From Bacillota bacterium (lineage in GTDB: Bacteria; Bacillota; Clostridia; Lachnospirales; Lachnospiraceae), in NCBI GenBank assembly GCA_023386315.1, contig JAEWJZ010000016.1:1-64000 (forward strand): a DNA stretch of 64,000 bases, read 5' to 3'. Under the pieces are notes generated by a model that was not told the origin of the DNA, did no database searches, and worked only from the letters and a program-made list of their open reading frames with translations. The translations under genes were made by a program, and so were the position numbers. Of this stretch, positions 28,440-36,564 are shown piece after piece. Position 1 is the stretch's first letter. Each line of letters starts with the position of its first letter.

Positions 28440-29560
28440 TGGGAACATTAAAACCATTGGTAATAGGAGATCTGGTGGCAAAATATCCGGTAATTCAGGG
28501 GGGAATGGGAGTTGGAATCAGTCTTTCCTCTCTTGCGGGAGCTGTTGCAAAAGCAGGAGGAGTCGGTATCATTTCTACGGCACAGATTGGCTTTAAACAG
28601 CCTGATTTCCTTAAGAATCCCTTAGAGGCCAACTTGCGTGCTATCGGAGAGGAAATGAAAAAAGCCAGGGAAATTGCTCCTGATGGAATTATTGGCTTTA
28701 ATATTATGGTTGCCACCAAAAATTATGCAAGCTATGTAAAAAAGGCGGTATTAGCAGGAGCTGATATAATCATCTCCGGAGCAGGACTTCCCGTAAGTCT
28801 TCCGGAATATGTGGCGGAAGCGGCAGAAGAAGCAGGAATTATACTGAAAACAAAAATTGCCCCAATTGTCTCTACTGTAAAGTCCGCTATGGTTATCTGC
28901 AAAATGTGGGACCGCAAATTTCATCAGGCTCCGGATCTGGTTGTGGTGGAAGGACCCTTAGCCGGCGGGCATCTGGGCTTTTCCAGAGATGATTTATCGG
29001 AACTGGGCGTTGATACGGAGGATGTGGAACGCACCTTCCGTCAGGCGGATTATGACGAGGAAATAAGAGGTATTATCCGTCTTGTAAGAGAGTATGGGGA
29101 AAAGTATAATAAAGTGATACCGGTAGTAACTGCCGGAGGAATATACACCCATGAGGATGTGCTGCATCAGATTTCACTGGGGGCTGATGGTGTTCAGGTT
29201 GCAACCAGGTTTGTCACAACTGAGGAATGTGATGCTCCCCGGGAATTTAAAGACGCCTACATTCAGTCAGCAAAGGAAGATATCGTCATTACGAAAAGCC
29301 CGGTAGGAATGCCGGGAAGAGCGATAAAAAATCCGTTTTTGAATCATGTTGCTGACACCCCGTTCCGGCTCGAACACTGTTATGATTGTCTGGAGAAATG
29401 TGACAAAAAGACCATACCCTACTGCATAACCAAAGCGCTGATTTCGTCGGCGGAAGGAAGAACGGAAGAAGGTCTGGTATTCTGTGGAAGCAATGCTTAC
29501 CGGGCAGAGAAGATGGAAACGGTTGATGAAGTAATGAATGATCTGGTTTTTGGAAAATGA
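28439..29560 (+). CDS. FabK/nitronate monooxygenase-like flavoprotein with cysteine-rich C-terminus
   Basis: A 373-aa FMN TIM-barrel protein. It has VIQGGMGVGISLSSLAGAVAKAGG at the N-terminus, VVEGPLAGGHLGF near 162, and the phosphate-binding VVTAGGIYT near 227, followed by GADGVQVATRF. It differs from fabK (20488) by a C-terminal extension with Cys spaced as HCYDCLEKC then PYC. It starts at the accDA stop with AGGAG six bases upstream, so it is the last gene of the fab operon. It could be a second enoyl reductase or a nitronate oxidase. Genome pipelines usually call it nitronate monooxygenase; the operon position favours a lipid role. Confidence 0.8.
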   Translation: MGTLKPLVIGDLVAKYPVIQGGMGVGISLSSLAGAVAKAGGVGIISTAQIGFKQPDFLKNPLEANLRAIGEEMKKAREIAPDGIIGFNIMVATKNYASYVKKAVLAGADIIISGAGLPVSLPEYVAEAAEEAGIILKTKIAPIVSTVKSAMVICKMWDRKFHQAPDLVVVEGPLAGGHLGFSRDDLSELGVDTEDVERTFRQADYDEEIRGIIRLVREYGEKYNKVIPVVTAGGIYTHEDVLHQISLGADGVQVATRFVTTEECDAPREFKDAYIQSAKEDIVITKSPVGMPGRAIKNPFLNHVADTPFRLEHCYDCLEKCDKKTIPYCITKALISSAEGRTEEGLVFCGSNAYRAEKMETVDEVMNDLVFGK

Positions 29561-29561
29561 T

Positions 29562-29597
29562 AAAAGGCTGCAGGATATATGTCCTGCGGCCTTTTTT
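29562..29597 (+). terminator. Terminator of the fatty-acid synthesis operon
   Basis: A GC-rich stem (AAAAGGCTGCAGGA paired with TCCTGCGGCCTTTT, one mispair) begins right after the stop codon and ends in a six-T run. Confidence 0.88.
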
Positions 29598-29672
29598 GCC
29601 GAAAAGAACATTTCATAATCTCTGCCTTTTGAGAATAGGATAAAAAGAAAACAATGAAATGTGGATTGAAGG

Positions 29673-30290
29673 ATGTTAAATTATCTCTGGGCATTTATGA
29701 TACTGACAGGAGTTATCTGGGGAGCGATGCATGGTAATTTAAGTGCTGTAACGGATGGCGCACTTACCTCTGCAAAGGAGGCGGTTATGCTGTGCATTAC
29801 CATGCTTGGAATTATGTCTTTCTGGACCGGACTGATGGAAATCGGAAGGAAGTCGGGGCTTATTGAGCGGTTGTCTTCAAAAATGGGGCCAGTACTTCAT
29901 TTTCTGTTTCCAAAGATTCCTGATAAACATCCTTCTCTGGAATATATTTCTACCAATATTATTGCCAACATTCTGGGGCTGGGCTGGGCAGCTACGCCTG
30001 CCGGGCTGAAAGCCATGGAGTCTTTAAAAGATCTGGAGGAGACAAGGAGAAAAGAGTATTCTCAGGGGAAGAAAACCCACAAACCGGTTTCGGAAGGAAC
30101 TGCCAGTAATGAAATGTGTACTTTTATGATTATTAACATATCGTCACTCCAACTGATTCCCGTCAATATGATTGCTTACAGAAGCCAGTACGGCAGTCCG
30201 GATCCCACGGCGATTGTAGGGCCAGCTATCGCAGCAACGCTGTTCTCTACGGTAATAGGAGTGGCTTTGTGTAAGCTGCTTGACCGGTAA
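29673..30290 (+). CDS. spmA: Spore maturation protein A (nucleoside recognition domain)
   Basis: A 205-aa membrane protein with three or four hydrophobic segments and the Gate/nucleoside-recognition fold. It carries SpmA features WTGLMEIGRKSGL, HPSLEYISTNIIANILGLGWAATPAGLKAM and the EMCTFMIINISSLQLIP segment. In Bacillus subtilis SpmA acts with SpmB in spore core dehydration. The expected spmB partner does not follow here. An AAGGA sequence directly precedes the ATG at unusually short spacing. Confidence 0.88.
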   Translation: MLNYLWAFMILTGVIWGAMHGNLSAVTDGALTSAKEAVMLCITMLGIMSFWTGLMEIGRKSGLIERLSSKMGPVLHFLFPKIPDKHPSLEYISTNIIANILGLGWAATPAGLKAMESLKDLEETRRKEYSQGKKTHKPVSEGTASNEMCTFMIINISSLQLIPVNMIAYRSQYGSPDPTAIVGPAIAATLFSTVIGVALCKLLDR

Positions 30291-30305
30291 TACCTGGCAC
30301 GACTA

Positions 30306-30346
30306 AAAAATGCCGGTTCCCCCAGAAATGGGAGGACCGGCGTTTT
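30306..30346. terminator. Bidirectional terminator between spmA and the pectate lyase gene
   Basis: A stem of about 12 bp (GCCGGTTCCCC with GGGAGGACCGGC) carries a T-run on both strands. The run is longer on the minus strand (six T), so it serves the convergent pectate lyase gene best and spmA second. Confidence 0.85.
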
Positions 30347-30350
30347 GGCT

Positions 30351-31373
30351 TTATTTTGTGTTGAAAGAACAGTTGACTACAGTGGCACCAACGATGACAT
30401 CCTTACTGGCACCGCCGCTAGAGATGCAGTCTGAAAACTTATGGGTTCCTGATTTAGGAGCTTTTGGGAAGTAGAAGTTAACGTTGTTATTCTTTCCTGT
30501 GCAATTTTTGAGAGTGATAAAACCGGTATTGTTATTCTGGTCAAATCCTCTTTTTTTGTTGCCAATGGCAATACAGCTCTCCAGGTAATGGTTATCGCTG
30601 GTATAATTTCCTCCGACTTTAAAGCCTTGTCCGTTTCCAGCGCCTTTTCCGTTATAAGAAGCCTCGCAGTTGTATAACTTTACTGCATTGCCAGCAGAAT
30701 AGAAGTCAAATCCGTCATCAGAATTGTTAAGTGCGATACAGTTTTTAAATACGTTACCGCTTCCGATGCTTAATTTAGCGGCAAAACCATCTGCATTCTC
30801 ACCATTCGTCTTGGAATCGTAGTTATAGGTAGAGGTGACTCTGGTAATTTCATTATTGAAGGCGCCGTTGCTCATCTGTAGACCGGTATCGCCGCATTTG
30901 GTAATGAAGCAGTCCAGTATACGGTTATTGCCTCCGCTGATATGAATTCCGTTATCTCCTGCATTCTGAATTGTAAGACCGGATATAACCCAGTAGTTTC
31001 CTGTAATCTGGAACCCTCTTGAGCTGTCGGCATATGGCTGGCTGGAGAAATCAACGACTGGCTTGTGACCGCTGTAATTCATTATTCTAATTGGTGAGCT
31101 GGAAGTACCGCTCTTGCTTAATTTGTATGTAACTGATGATTTGTAGGTACCGTTCATTAAATAAATGGTGGTACCTGCTGATGCATTGCCTAACGCTTTA
31201 TCAATTGTCTTATAAGGCTTGTCTTTTGACTGTCCATTATTAGAGTCGCTGCCGTTTGCTGAAACATAGTACTCGTTTGAAGCGCCATGTGCAGGTGTGG
31301 GACTAATGACACATAAACTGGTAACCATAAAGCAGGTAGTGATAATACTGATGATTCTTTTTCCATTTCTCAT
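30351..31373 (-). CDS. Secreted pectate lyase, polysaccharide lyase family 9 type
   Basis: A 340-aa secreted enzyme. There is a Sec signal peptide (residues 1 to about 31, ending AHGA) with no lipobox or anchor, then a right-handed parallel beta-helix with many Asn-ladder repeats. The calcium site of family PL9 is recognisable: Asp195 in NADGFAAK, and Asp219, Asp220 and Asp223 in SDDGFDFY, with the same 24-residue gap as in the Dickeya Pel9A enzyme. The likely catalytic base is Lys252 in GQGFKVGG. It cleaves de-esterified pectin by beta-elimination outside the cell. Starts after AAAGGGG, with its own promoter upstream. Confidence 0.85.
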   Translation of the reverse strand: MRNGKRIISIITTCFMVTSLCVISPTPAHGASNEYYVSANGSDSNNGQSKDKPYKTIDKALGNASAGTTIYLMNGTYKSSVTYKLSKSGTSSSPIRIMNYSGHKPVVDFSSQPYADSSRGFQITGNYWVISGLTIQNAGDNGIHISGGNNRILDCFITKCGDTGLQMSNGAFNNEITRVTSTYNYDSKTNGENADGFAAKLSIGSGNVFKNCIALNNSDDGFDFYSAGNAVKLYNCEASYNGKGAGNGQGFKVGGNYTSDNHYLESCIAIGNKKRGFDQNNNTGFITLKNCTGKNNNVNFYFPKAPKSGTHKFSDCISSGGASKDVIVGATVVNCSFNTK

Positions 31374-31445
31374 ATTTTATCCCCTTTCTTACTACCTGGA
31401 TTCCGAATCGGTTATTTAATCCGGTTTTTCCAGACTTATAATTAG

Positions 31446-31474
31446 ATACTAAAATAGTGAAAATGATTTGTCAA
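31446..31474 (-). promoter_or_regulatory. Promoter of the pectate lyase gene
   Basis: On the minus strand a perfect TTGACA (31469-31474) and TAGTAT (31446-31451) are separated by 17 bp. It lies 73 bp upstream of the lyase start codon. The gap 31374-31915 otherwise holds the two plus-strand regulatory elements listed next and AT-rich DNA without a gene. Confidence 0.65.
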
Positions 31475-31661
31475 TAAAAAAGAAGGGGATTTTTAAATTA
31501 TTCCAAAATGTCATAAATAATACTATAATTAGCAGGCAAATTATCGGATAAAGTTATAAAATTGAAAAGTAATTGGACCGATACCTTTGAATAAAATGCC
31601 GCGATATTCTTAATTCTAATTTCATCAATTTTTTGAATAAAACATTTAACATGATAAACAA

Positions 31662-31699
31662 CATACCAATTGGTATGATCTATATATTAAAGGTATGAT
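31662..31699 (+). promoter_or_regulatory. Promoter with overlapping palindromic operator, upstream of the GntR/sugar cassette
   Basis: A perfect 16-bp palindrome CATACCAATTGGTATG (31662-31677) contains the -35 box TTGGTA (31670-31675). An 18-bp spacer leads to TATGAT (31694-31699). The -10 box lies in a repeat of the half-site GGTATGAT, 20 bp after the first copy (31672 and 31692), so two half-sites face the same side of the helix. This looks like an operator-controlled promoter, possibly autoregulated by the GntR protein, with a leader of about 210 nt. Confidence 0.55.
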
Positions 31700-31803
31700 G
31701 AATTTTAATAGATAATTATACAATATAAACAAAAAATCATATAAAACTTGTCGTATTATGATGAAAAGGAAAATATTTGCCGAAAGTATATTTACATACA
31801 TCA

Positions 31804-31820
31804 TATGTTATGCTAACATA
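31804..31820 (+). promoter_or_regulatory. Candidate second operator upstream of the GntR gene
   Basis: A 17-bp perfect inverted repeat, TATGTTA-TGC-TAACATA, lies 95 bp upstream of the GntR start. Its size and 3-bp centre are typical of dimeric GntR/FadR-type sites. It differs in sequence from the palindrome at 31662, so it may bind another protein. Confidence 0.4.
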
Positions 31821-31915
31821 AGGTCAGATGAGGGATAAAATTAACCAAATACATTTGGATACAGTGATTAAAAATGTGCAAAACGCCTATTGCAATTTTG
31901 ATAAAGGAGAATGCC

Positions 31916-32623
31916 ATGAGGAGAAATTCAGATAAGATGCAGAATATTGATGCGCTACCTATGGCCATCGCACAAAAGGTAAAAACGATGATCATACAAA
32001 GGGAGATGAAGCCGGGAGACCGGCTGCCGACAGAAAATGAACTGTCAGAGCTTTTTGAGGTGAGCCGGTCTACTTTAAGAGAAGCCATGAAGTTTTTAAG
32101 AGCAGAAAATGTTGTGGTTATCCGTCAGGGAAGCGGTACCTTTGTCAGCGCAGGAACCGGTATAGGAGATGACCCGCTGGGTCTGCATTTTACCAATCAG
32201 AAATATCTGATTCAAAATCTTTTTGAAACCCGTATGCTGATTGAACCTCAGATTGCAGGGCTGGCCGTGCAGAGAGCAACTCCTCAGGATATTAAAAATC
32301 TTGAGAGACTTGTTGAGGAAATGGAACGGATACAAATTAACAGCACTTCTACTGCTGAGATGGATGTTCAATTCCATACAGCTGTTGCAGAATGCACGCA
32401 TAATGAAGTACTCATTCGGGTGGTCCCTATCATCAATGAATCCATCCGGCGCAGTCACGTAGAAACCCATAATGACCTGGAGAGCTTTAAACGGGCAAAA
32501 CGAAGCCACAGGGGTATTTATAAAGCCATTGCCGACGGCAACTATATGGAAGCTAAATTTCTGGCTGAGCGGCATGTATGGGATACATTAACTGATGTAA
32601 GGGAAAGGGAGGAACAAAAATGA
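31916..32623 (+). CDS. GntR-family regulator, FadR/FCD subgroup
   Basis: A 235-aa repressor-type protein. The N-terminal winged helix has the GntR signature (PGDRLPTENELSELFEVSRSTLREAMKFL) and VVIRQGSGTFV; the C-terminal all-helical FCD domain carries metal/ligand residues (FHTAVAECTHN and the later SHRGIYKAI and AERHVWDTL). FCD proteins usually bind sugar acids or other small carboxylates. Start at 31916 after AAAGGAG; the longer frame lacks a site. Its stop overlaps the binding-protein start, so it is co-transcribed with the sugar genes. Confidence 0.88.
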   Translation: MRRNSDKMQNIDALPMAIAQKVKTMIIQREMKPGDRLPTENELSELFEVSRSTLREAMKFLRAENVVVIRQGSGTFVSAGTGIGDDPLGLHFTNQKYLIQNLFETRMLIEPQIAGLAVQRATPQDIKNLERLVEEMERIQINSTSTAEMDVQFHTAVAECTHNEVLIRVVPIINESIRRSHVETHNDLESFKRAKRSHRGIYKAIADGNYMEAKFLAERHVWDTLTDVREREEQK

Positions 32624-33963
32624 AGAAAAGATTATTTGGAAAGGAAACAATGGCAATCGCCATGGCGGCTCTTATGGCAGCAGGAGCAATGAACGGCTGT
32701 TCTTCAGGCAGCAAAGAGACAACGGAAGCGGTAAAAGAGACAGCGGCAGCCACCACAGTTGCATCTGCGTCAAAGGAGGGACAGGCACCTGCAGATGAAA
32801 TCAAACCCTGTGAAATCAAATTCCGTTACTGGGCTGATAATACAGATTATTCCCAGCTTATGCAGGACATCATTAAGAAATTTAATGCTGAAAACGGAAA
32901 GGGTATTACTGTTATTGGGGAAGAAAGCCCGTGGGATGGAGGTGCTTATTCGGAGAATTTATTTAATGCAAAAATGGGGGGCGGAGATGCAGACTGTGCA
33001 ACCTGGAAGCTCACTTCCACGCCATTATTTGTTAATAATGGTCTTCTGGCTGACTTAACACCAATGATTGATGCCTGGGATAAAAAGTCTGATATTGATG
33101 ATAATATTTATAATATTATGGTAGAGGCCGGAGATATGCAGCGGATTTATGTAATGCCATTTAATATTCAGGTCCTTTATGTTTATTACAGACCATCCAT
33201 CTTTAAAAAGGCAGGAATCGAAGTGCCGAAGACCTATGAGGAATTTTTGCAGGCAATTGAAAAGTGCACCATGGATACCAATGGAGATGGAAAGACTGAT
33301 ATATACGGTTTTGGCATGAGAGGCGCAAAAGGAGGCCAGGAACCATGGGGTAGTTTTATCTATGGACGGGGCGGAAGCTTTGAAGATCTGACGACTCCTG
33401 AGGCGGTACAGGGCATGCAGGACTTCATTGATATTTATCAAAAAGGATATGTACCACCTACAGCGACCAGTGATGGATTTAGCGAGATCATTGCCAACTT
33501 CCAGTCAGGACTTGCTGCAATGACCATTCACCATACAGGCTCCAGCAAGGATATGGAAAAGTTATTCGGAGATGATGTTTCTGCTTTCCCGTTTCCGGCA
33601 GGCAAGAGCCAGTGGACATCAATGGGTGATACGGAAACAGTTATATTTGAATCCTGTGAGAATAAACAGGCTGCCTTTGAGTGGGTATCTTATTTGGCCG
33701 CGGGGGAAGGTCAGAAAATGTGGTGTGAGGGAACCGGAAATGTTCCTGTAAGTAAGAGCGTTCAGGCTTCTGATTTCTTCCAGAATAATCGTTTTATGAA
33801 AGCATCTATCGACGGACAGGGTCATGCGGGTATCGTTCCGATCCTTGATACCACAACCGAATGGATTTCTAATATCTGGCCGAATACAGTGTCTCAGGCG
33901 CTGACTGGAAGCATTTCTGCCAAACAGTGTATGCAGACCTTACAGGATGGACTTTATCAATAG
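32620..33963 (+). CDS. CUT1-type sugar ABC transporter binding lipoprotein
   Basis: A 447-aa lipoprotein with lipobox MNGC (Cys near residue 27), a Thr/Ala/Glu-rich linker and a family-1 solute-binding domain (IKFRYWADNTDYSQ opening). An acidic loop DTNGDGKTDIYG near 220 may bind calcium. It delivers a sugar to the two permeases encoded next. The start overlaps the GntR stop (ATGA) and has a GGAGG site. Confidence 0.88.
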   Translation: MKKRLFGKETMAIAMAALMAAGAMNGCSSGSKETTEAVKETAAATTVASASKEGQAPADEIKPCEIKFRYWADNTDYSQLMQDIIKKFNAENGKGITVIGEESPWDGGAYSENLFNAKMGGGDADCATWKLTSTPLFVNNGLLADLTPMIDAWDKKSDIDDNIYNIMVEAGDMQRIYVMPFNIQVLYVYYRPSIFKKAGIEVPKTYEEFLQAIEKCTMDTNGDGKTDIYGFGMRGAKGGQEPWGSFIYGRGGSFEDLTTPEAVQGMQDFIDIYQKGYVPPTATSDGFSEIIANFQSGLAAMTIHHTGSSKDMEKLFGDDVSAFPFPAGKSQWTSMGDTETVIFESCENKQAAFEWVSYLAAGEGQKMWCEGTGNVPVSKSVQASDFFQNNRFMKASIDGQGHAGIVPILDTTTEWISNIWPNTVSQALTGSISAKQCMQTLQDGLYQ

Positions 33964-34026
33964 TAGATATATATATGTCGGGGCTGCTTCATATGCAGCC
34001 CCAACCAGTTAGGAGGGGAAATACGA

Positions 34027-34899
34027 ATGGTTAAGAAACGGACCATATGGCCGTATGTATTAGTTGCTCCGGCAGTGCTGATCATCCTGTGCGTGGTATT
34101 CATACCGGTTTTCAATGCAATCATTATGAGCTTCCAGAACTATGATCTAAGAAGACCGAAACAGATTGCATTTAACGGAATTTCCAATTATATGGCAGCA
34201 TGCAGGGATCCGCTCTTTCAGGGGGCTCTCATTCGGACCATAGTCTGGGTGGTGTTTGGTGTTGGTTTTCAGTTCCTGTTTGGTTTTATTCTGGCTCTTT
34301 TTCTAAACAAGGAGTTTGCAGGGAGGGGAGTGATAAGGGCAGTCAGCATGATACCCTGGGTGACACCGGGTGTTTTGATCGGGTTAATGTGGAGATGGAT
34401 TTATGACGGTAATTTTGGCGTATTAAACGATCTGTTGTTAAAAACCCATTTGATAACCAATAAGATCCCGTTTCTTTCTCAGGTGATGACGGCGTTTCCC
34501 AGTGTCATTGTGACAATTATCTGGCAGGGAATTCCCTTCTTTTCGCTGATGCTTCTGGCTGCGTTACAGGGGGTGTCCACGGAGATTTATGAAGCAGCTG
34601 ACATTGACGGGGCATCTTTCTGGCAGAAATTATTTTATATAACCATTCCATCGATAAAAAACACGATTTATGTAACAGTACTGCTTCGCGTCATCTGGGT
34701 TGCCAATTCTGTGGATGTGATCTTTAACATGACAGAAGGAGGACCGGCTTATTCTACACAGACGCTCAGTGTTTATATTTTCAATAAGGGAAATGCGTTA
34801 AATCTGGGTTATGCATCTGCAATGGCAATATTGCTGGCAGCGCTTCTGTTATTTGCTTCTGTTCCATATTTGAAAATGAACTTTAAAGAGGAGGTATAA
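34027..34899 (+). CDS. CUT1 sugar ABC transporter permease, MalF/UgpA type
   Basis: A 290-aa permease with six membrane helices. The EAA loop reads EAADIDGASFWQKLFYITIP near residues 188-207. It forms the channel with the next gene product. No ATPase gene is present in the cassette, so a shared MsmX-like ATPase encoded elsewhere is likely. AGGAGG precedes the start. Confidence 0.9.
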   Translation: MVKKRTIWPYVLVAPAVLIILCVVFIPVFNAIIMSFQNYDLRRPKQIAFNGISNYMAACRDPLFQGALIRTIVWVVFGVGFQFLFGFILALFLNKEFAGRGVIRAVSMIPWVTPGVLIGLMWRWIYDGNFGVLNDLLLKTHLITNKIPFLSQVMTAFPSVIVTIIWQGIPFFSLMLLAALQGVSTEIYEAADIDGASFWQKLFYITIPSIKNTIYVTVLLRVIWVANSVDVIFNMTEGGPAYSTQTLSVYIFNKGNALNLGYASAMAILLAALLLFASVPYLKMNFKEEV

Positions 34900-34901
34900 G
34901 A

Positions 34902-35738
34902 ATGAAGAAGCGAGTTGATGTAAGACAGATTGTGTGTGTGTACCTTCCGCTGACAATCATACTGCTCTTTATTTTGTTTCCTTTTTACTGGACATTTATT
35001 ACTTCGGTAAAGCCCGAGGAAGAACTGTATGGAATGGTAGTCACATACTGGCCGAAATCAATCACGTTTGAGTCCTACAGGAAGCTTTTCACAACTACGG
35101 TTAATTTCCTTGCAGCGATCAAGAACAGTTTTATTGTAGCGGCAATGACGACTTTGGTATCTTTGACGGCATCTACCCTTGCAGCATATGCGTTCTCAAG
35201 ATACCAGTTTGCAGGAAGAAAAATTCTTATGTGTACCTTTCTTTGCAATAATATGTTCCCGACGGTATTGCTGCTGATTCCGCTGTATTCCATTATGCGG
35301 AAGCTGGGACTTTTGTACACACCCACCTCTCTGGTGTTATCTTATACCACATTTACCATTCCGTTTTCCGTATGGCTGCTGCTGGGATTCTTAAATGATC
35401 TTCCCATGTCTCTTGAGGAAGCGGCCCTGGTAGACGGCTGCAACAGAGGTGTCGCTTTTGTGAAGATTATACTTCCGATTCTGGGACCCTGCCTGGTTGC
35501 TACCGGTGTTTATATCTTTATGACATCATGGAATGAATATACATTTGCTGTGATGTTTACCAATACAGAAACACGTACCATTCCGGTAGCTTTAAAAAGT
35601 CTGATCGGACAGCTTGGTGTTCAGTGGGATTTACTTACAGCGGGGGGGATCATAACGATTATACCGGTATGTATCATGTTCTTCTTTGCTCAGAAACGAT
35701 TAGTTGAAGGTTTGACGGCGGGAGCTGTAAAAGGTTAA
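34902..35738 (+). CDS. CUT1 sugar ABC transporter permease, MalG/UgpE type
   Basis: A 278-aa permease with six membrane helices. The EAA loop reads EAALVDGCNRGVAFVKIILP near residues 177-196, and the C-terminus KRLVEGLTAGAVKG is typical of the group. It starts two bases after the previous stop with GGAGG inside that gene's end, so translation is coupled. Confidence 0.9.
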   Translation: MKKRVDVRQIVCVYLPLTIILLFILFPFYWTFITSVKPEEELYGMVVTYWPKSITFESYRKLFTTTVNFLAAIKNSFIVAAMTTLVSLTASTLAAYAFSRYQFAGRKILMCTFLCNNMFPTVLLLIPLYSIMRKLGLLYTPTSLVLSYTTFTIPFSVWLLLGFLNDLPMSLEEAALVDGCNRGVAFVKIILPILGPCLVATGVYIFMTSWNEYTFAVMFTNTETRTIPVALKSLIGQLGVQWDLLTAGGIITIIPVCIMFFFAQKRLVEGLTAGAVKG

Positions 35739-35763
35739 GCCGATAATAAGGAGGAAAAAAATT

Positions 35764-36564
35764 ATGCAGTACGATTTGAAGGCAAAGGAATTGCGGGCAG
35801 ACATTCTTAAGATGTTATTTGCCTGTCAGTCAGGACATCCAGGAGGTTCCTTATCCTGTGTAGAGATGCTTATGGCACTTTATTATGAGGTAATGAACGT
35901 TGACCCTGAGAATCCTGATAAACCGGACAGGGACCGGCTGGTATTGAGCAAAGGACATGCATGCCCTGCGCTATATGCGGTTCTTGCAGATCTGGGATAT
36001 TTCCCAAAAGAGGATCTGGCAGGGCTCAGGCAGATTGACAGCCACCTTCAGGGTCATCCGGATTGTACAAAGACACCGGGTGTTGATATGAATACCGGTT
36101 CTCTGGGGCAGGGAGCATCACTTGCAATGGGATTGGCACTTGCGGCCAGGCATGCAGAAGCGTCCTATCAGGTTTATGCAGTCTTAGGTGACGGGGAATG
36201 CCAGGAAGGGCTTGTATGGGAAGCCGCTATGGCAGCAGCCCATTATAATCTGGATAATCTTACATTCATGCTGGATTATAATAAGCTTCAGATTGATGGA
36301 AGCAATGAAGAGGTAATGAGTCTCGGAGATATTATAAAGAAATTTGAAGCATTCGGTTTTGCGTGCATGGAAGTGGATGGACATGATATCAGTGCCATAA
36401 CCAGGGCATTAAAGACTCCGGTAACAGGCAAACCCAAATTTATCTGCTGCAATACCATAAAGGGAAAAGGAGTTTCTTTCATGGAGAATCAGTACGGCTG
36501 GCATGGAAGGCCGATGAATGCAGAAGAATTTGCCATGGCAATGAAAGAACAGGAGGTAGTTTAA
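35764..36564 (+). CDS. Transketolase, N-terminal (thiamine-diphosphate binding) subunit
   Basis: A 266-aa protein equal to the first domain of transketolase. It has GHPGGSLSCVEML near residue 22, NTGSLGQGASLAMGLA near 112, and the thiamine-diphosphate motif GDGECQEG...NLDNLTFMLDYNKLQ (143-170). It needs the C-terminal half encoded next to form an active enzyme. A full-length transketolase is also present at 55101, so this split pair is a second, dedicated copy. AAGGAGG precedes the start. Confidence 0.9.
   Translation: MQYDLKAKELRADILKMLFACQSGHPGGSLSCVEMLMALYYEVMNVDPENPDKPDRDRLVLSKGHACPALYAVLADLGYFPKEDLAGLRQIDSHLQGHPDCTKTPGVDMNTGSLGQGASLAMGLALAARHAEASYQVYAVLGDGECQEGLVWEAAMAAAHYNLDNLTFMLDYNKLQIDGSNEEVMSLGDIIKKFEAFGFACMEVDGHDISAITRALKTPVTGKPKFICCNTIKGKGVSFMENQYGWHGRPMNAEEFAMAMKEQEVV

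Noticed and set aside
32096..32575. Antisense ORF of 159 codons over the GntR gene
   Set aside because: The plus-strand frame has a full GntR/FCD domain; the antisense product has no recognisable features.
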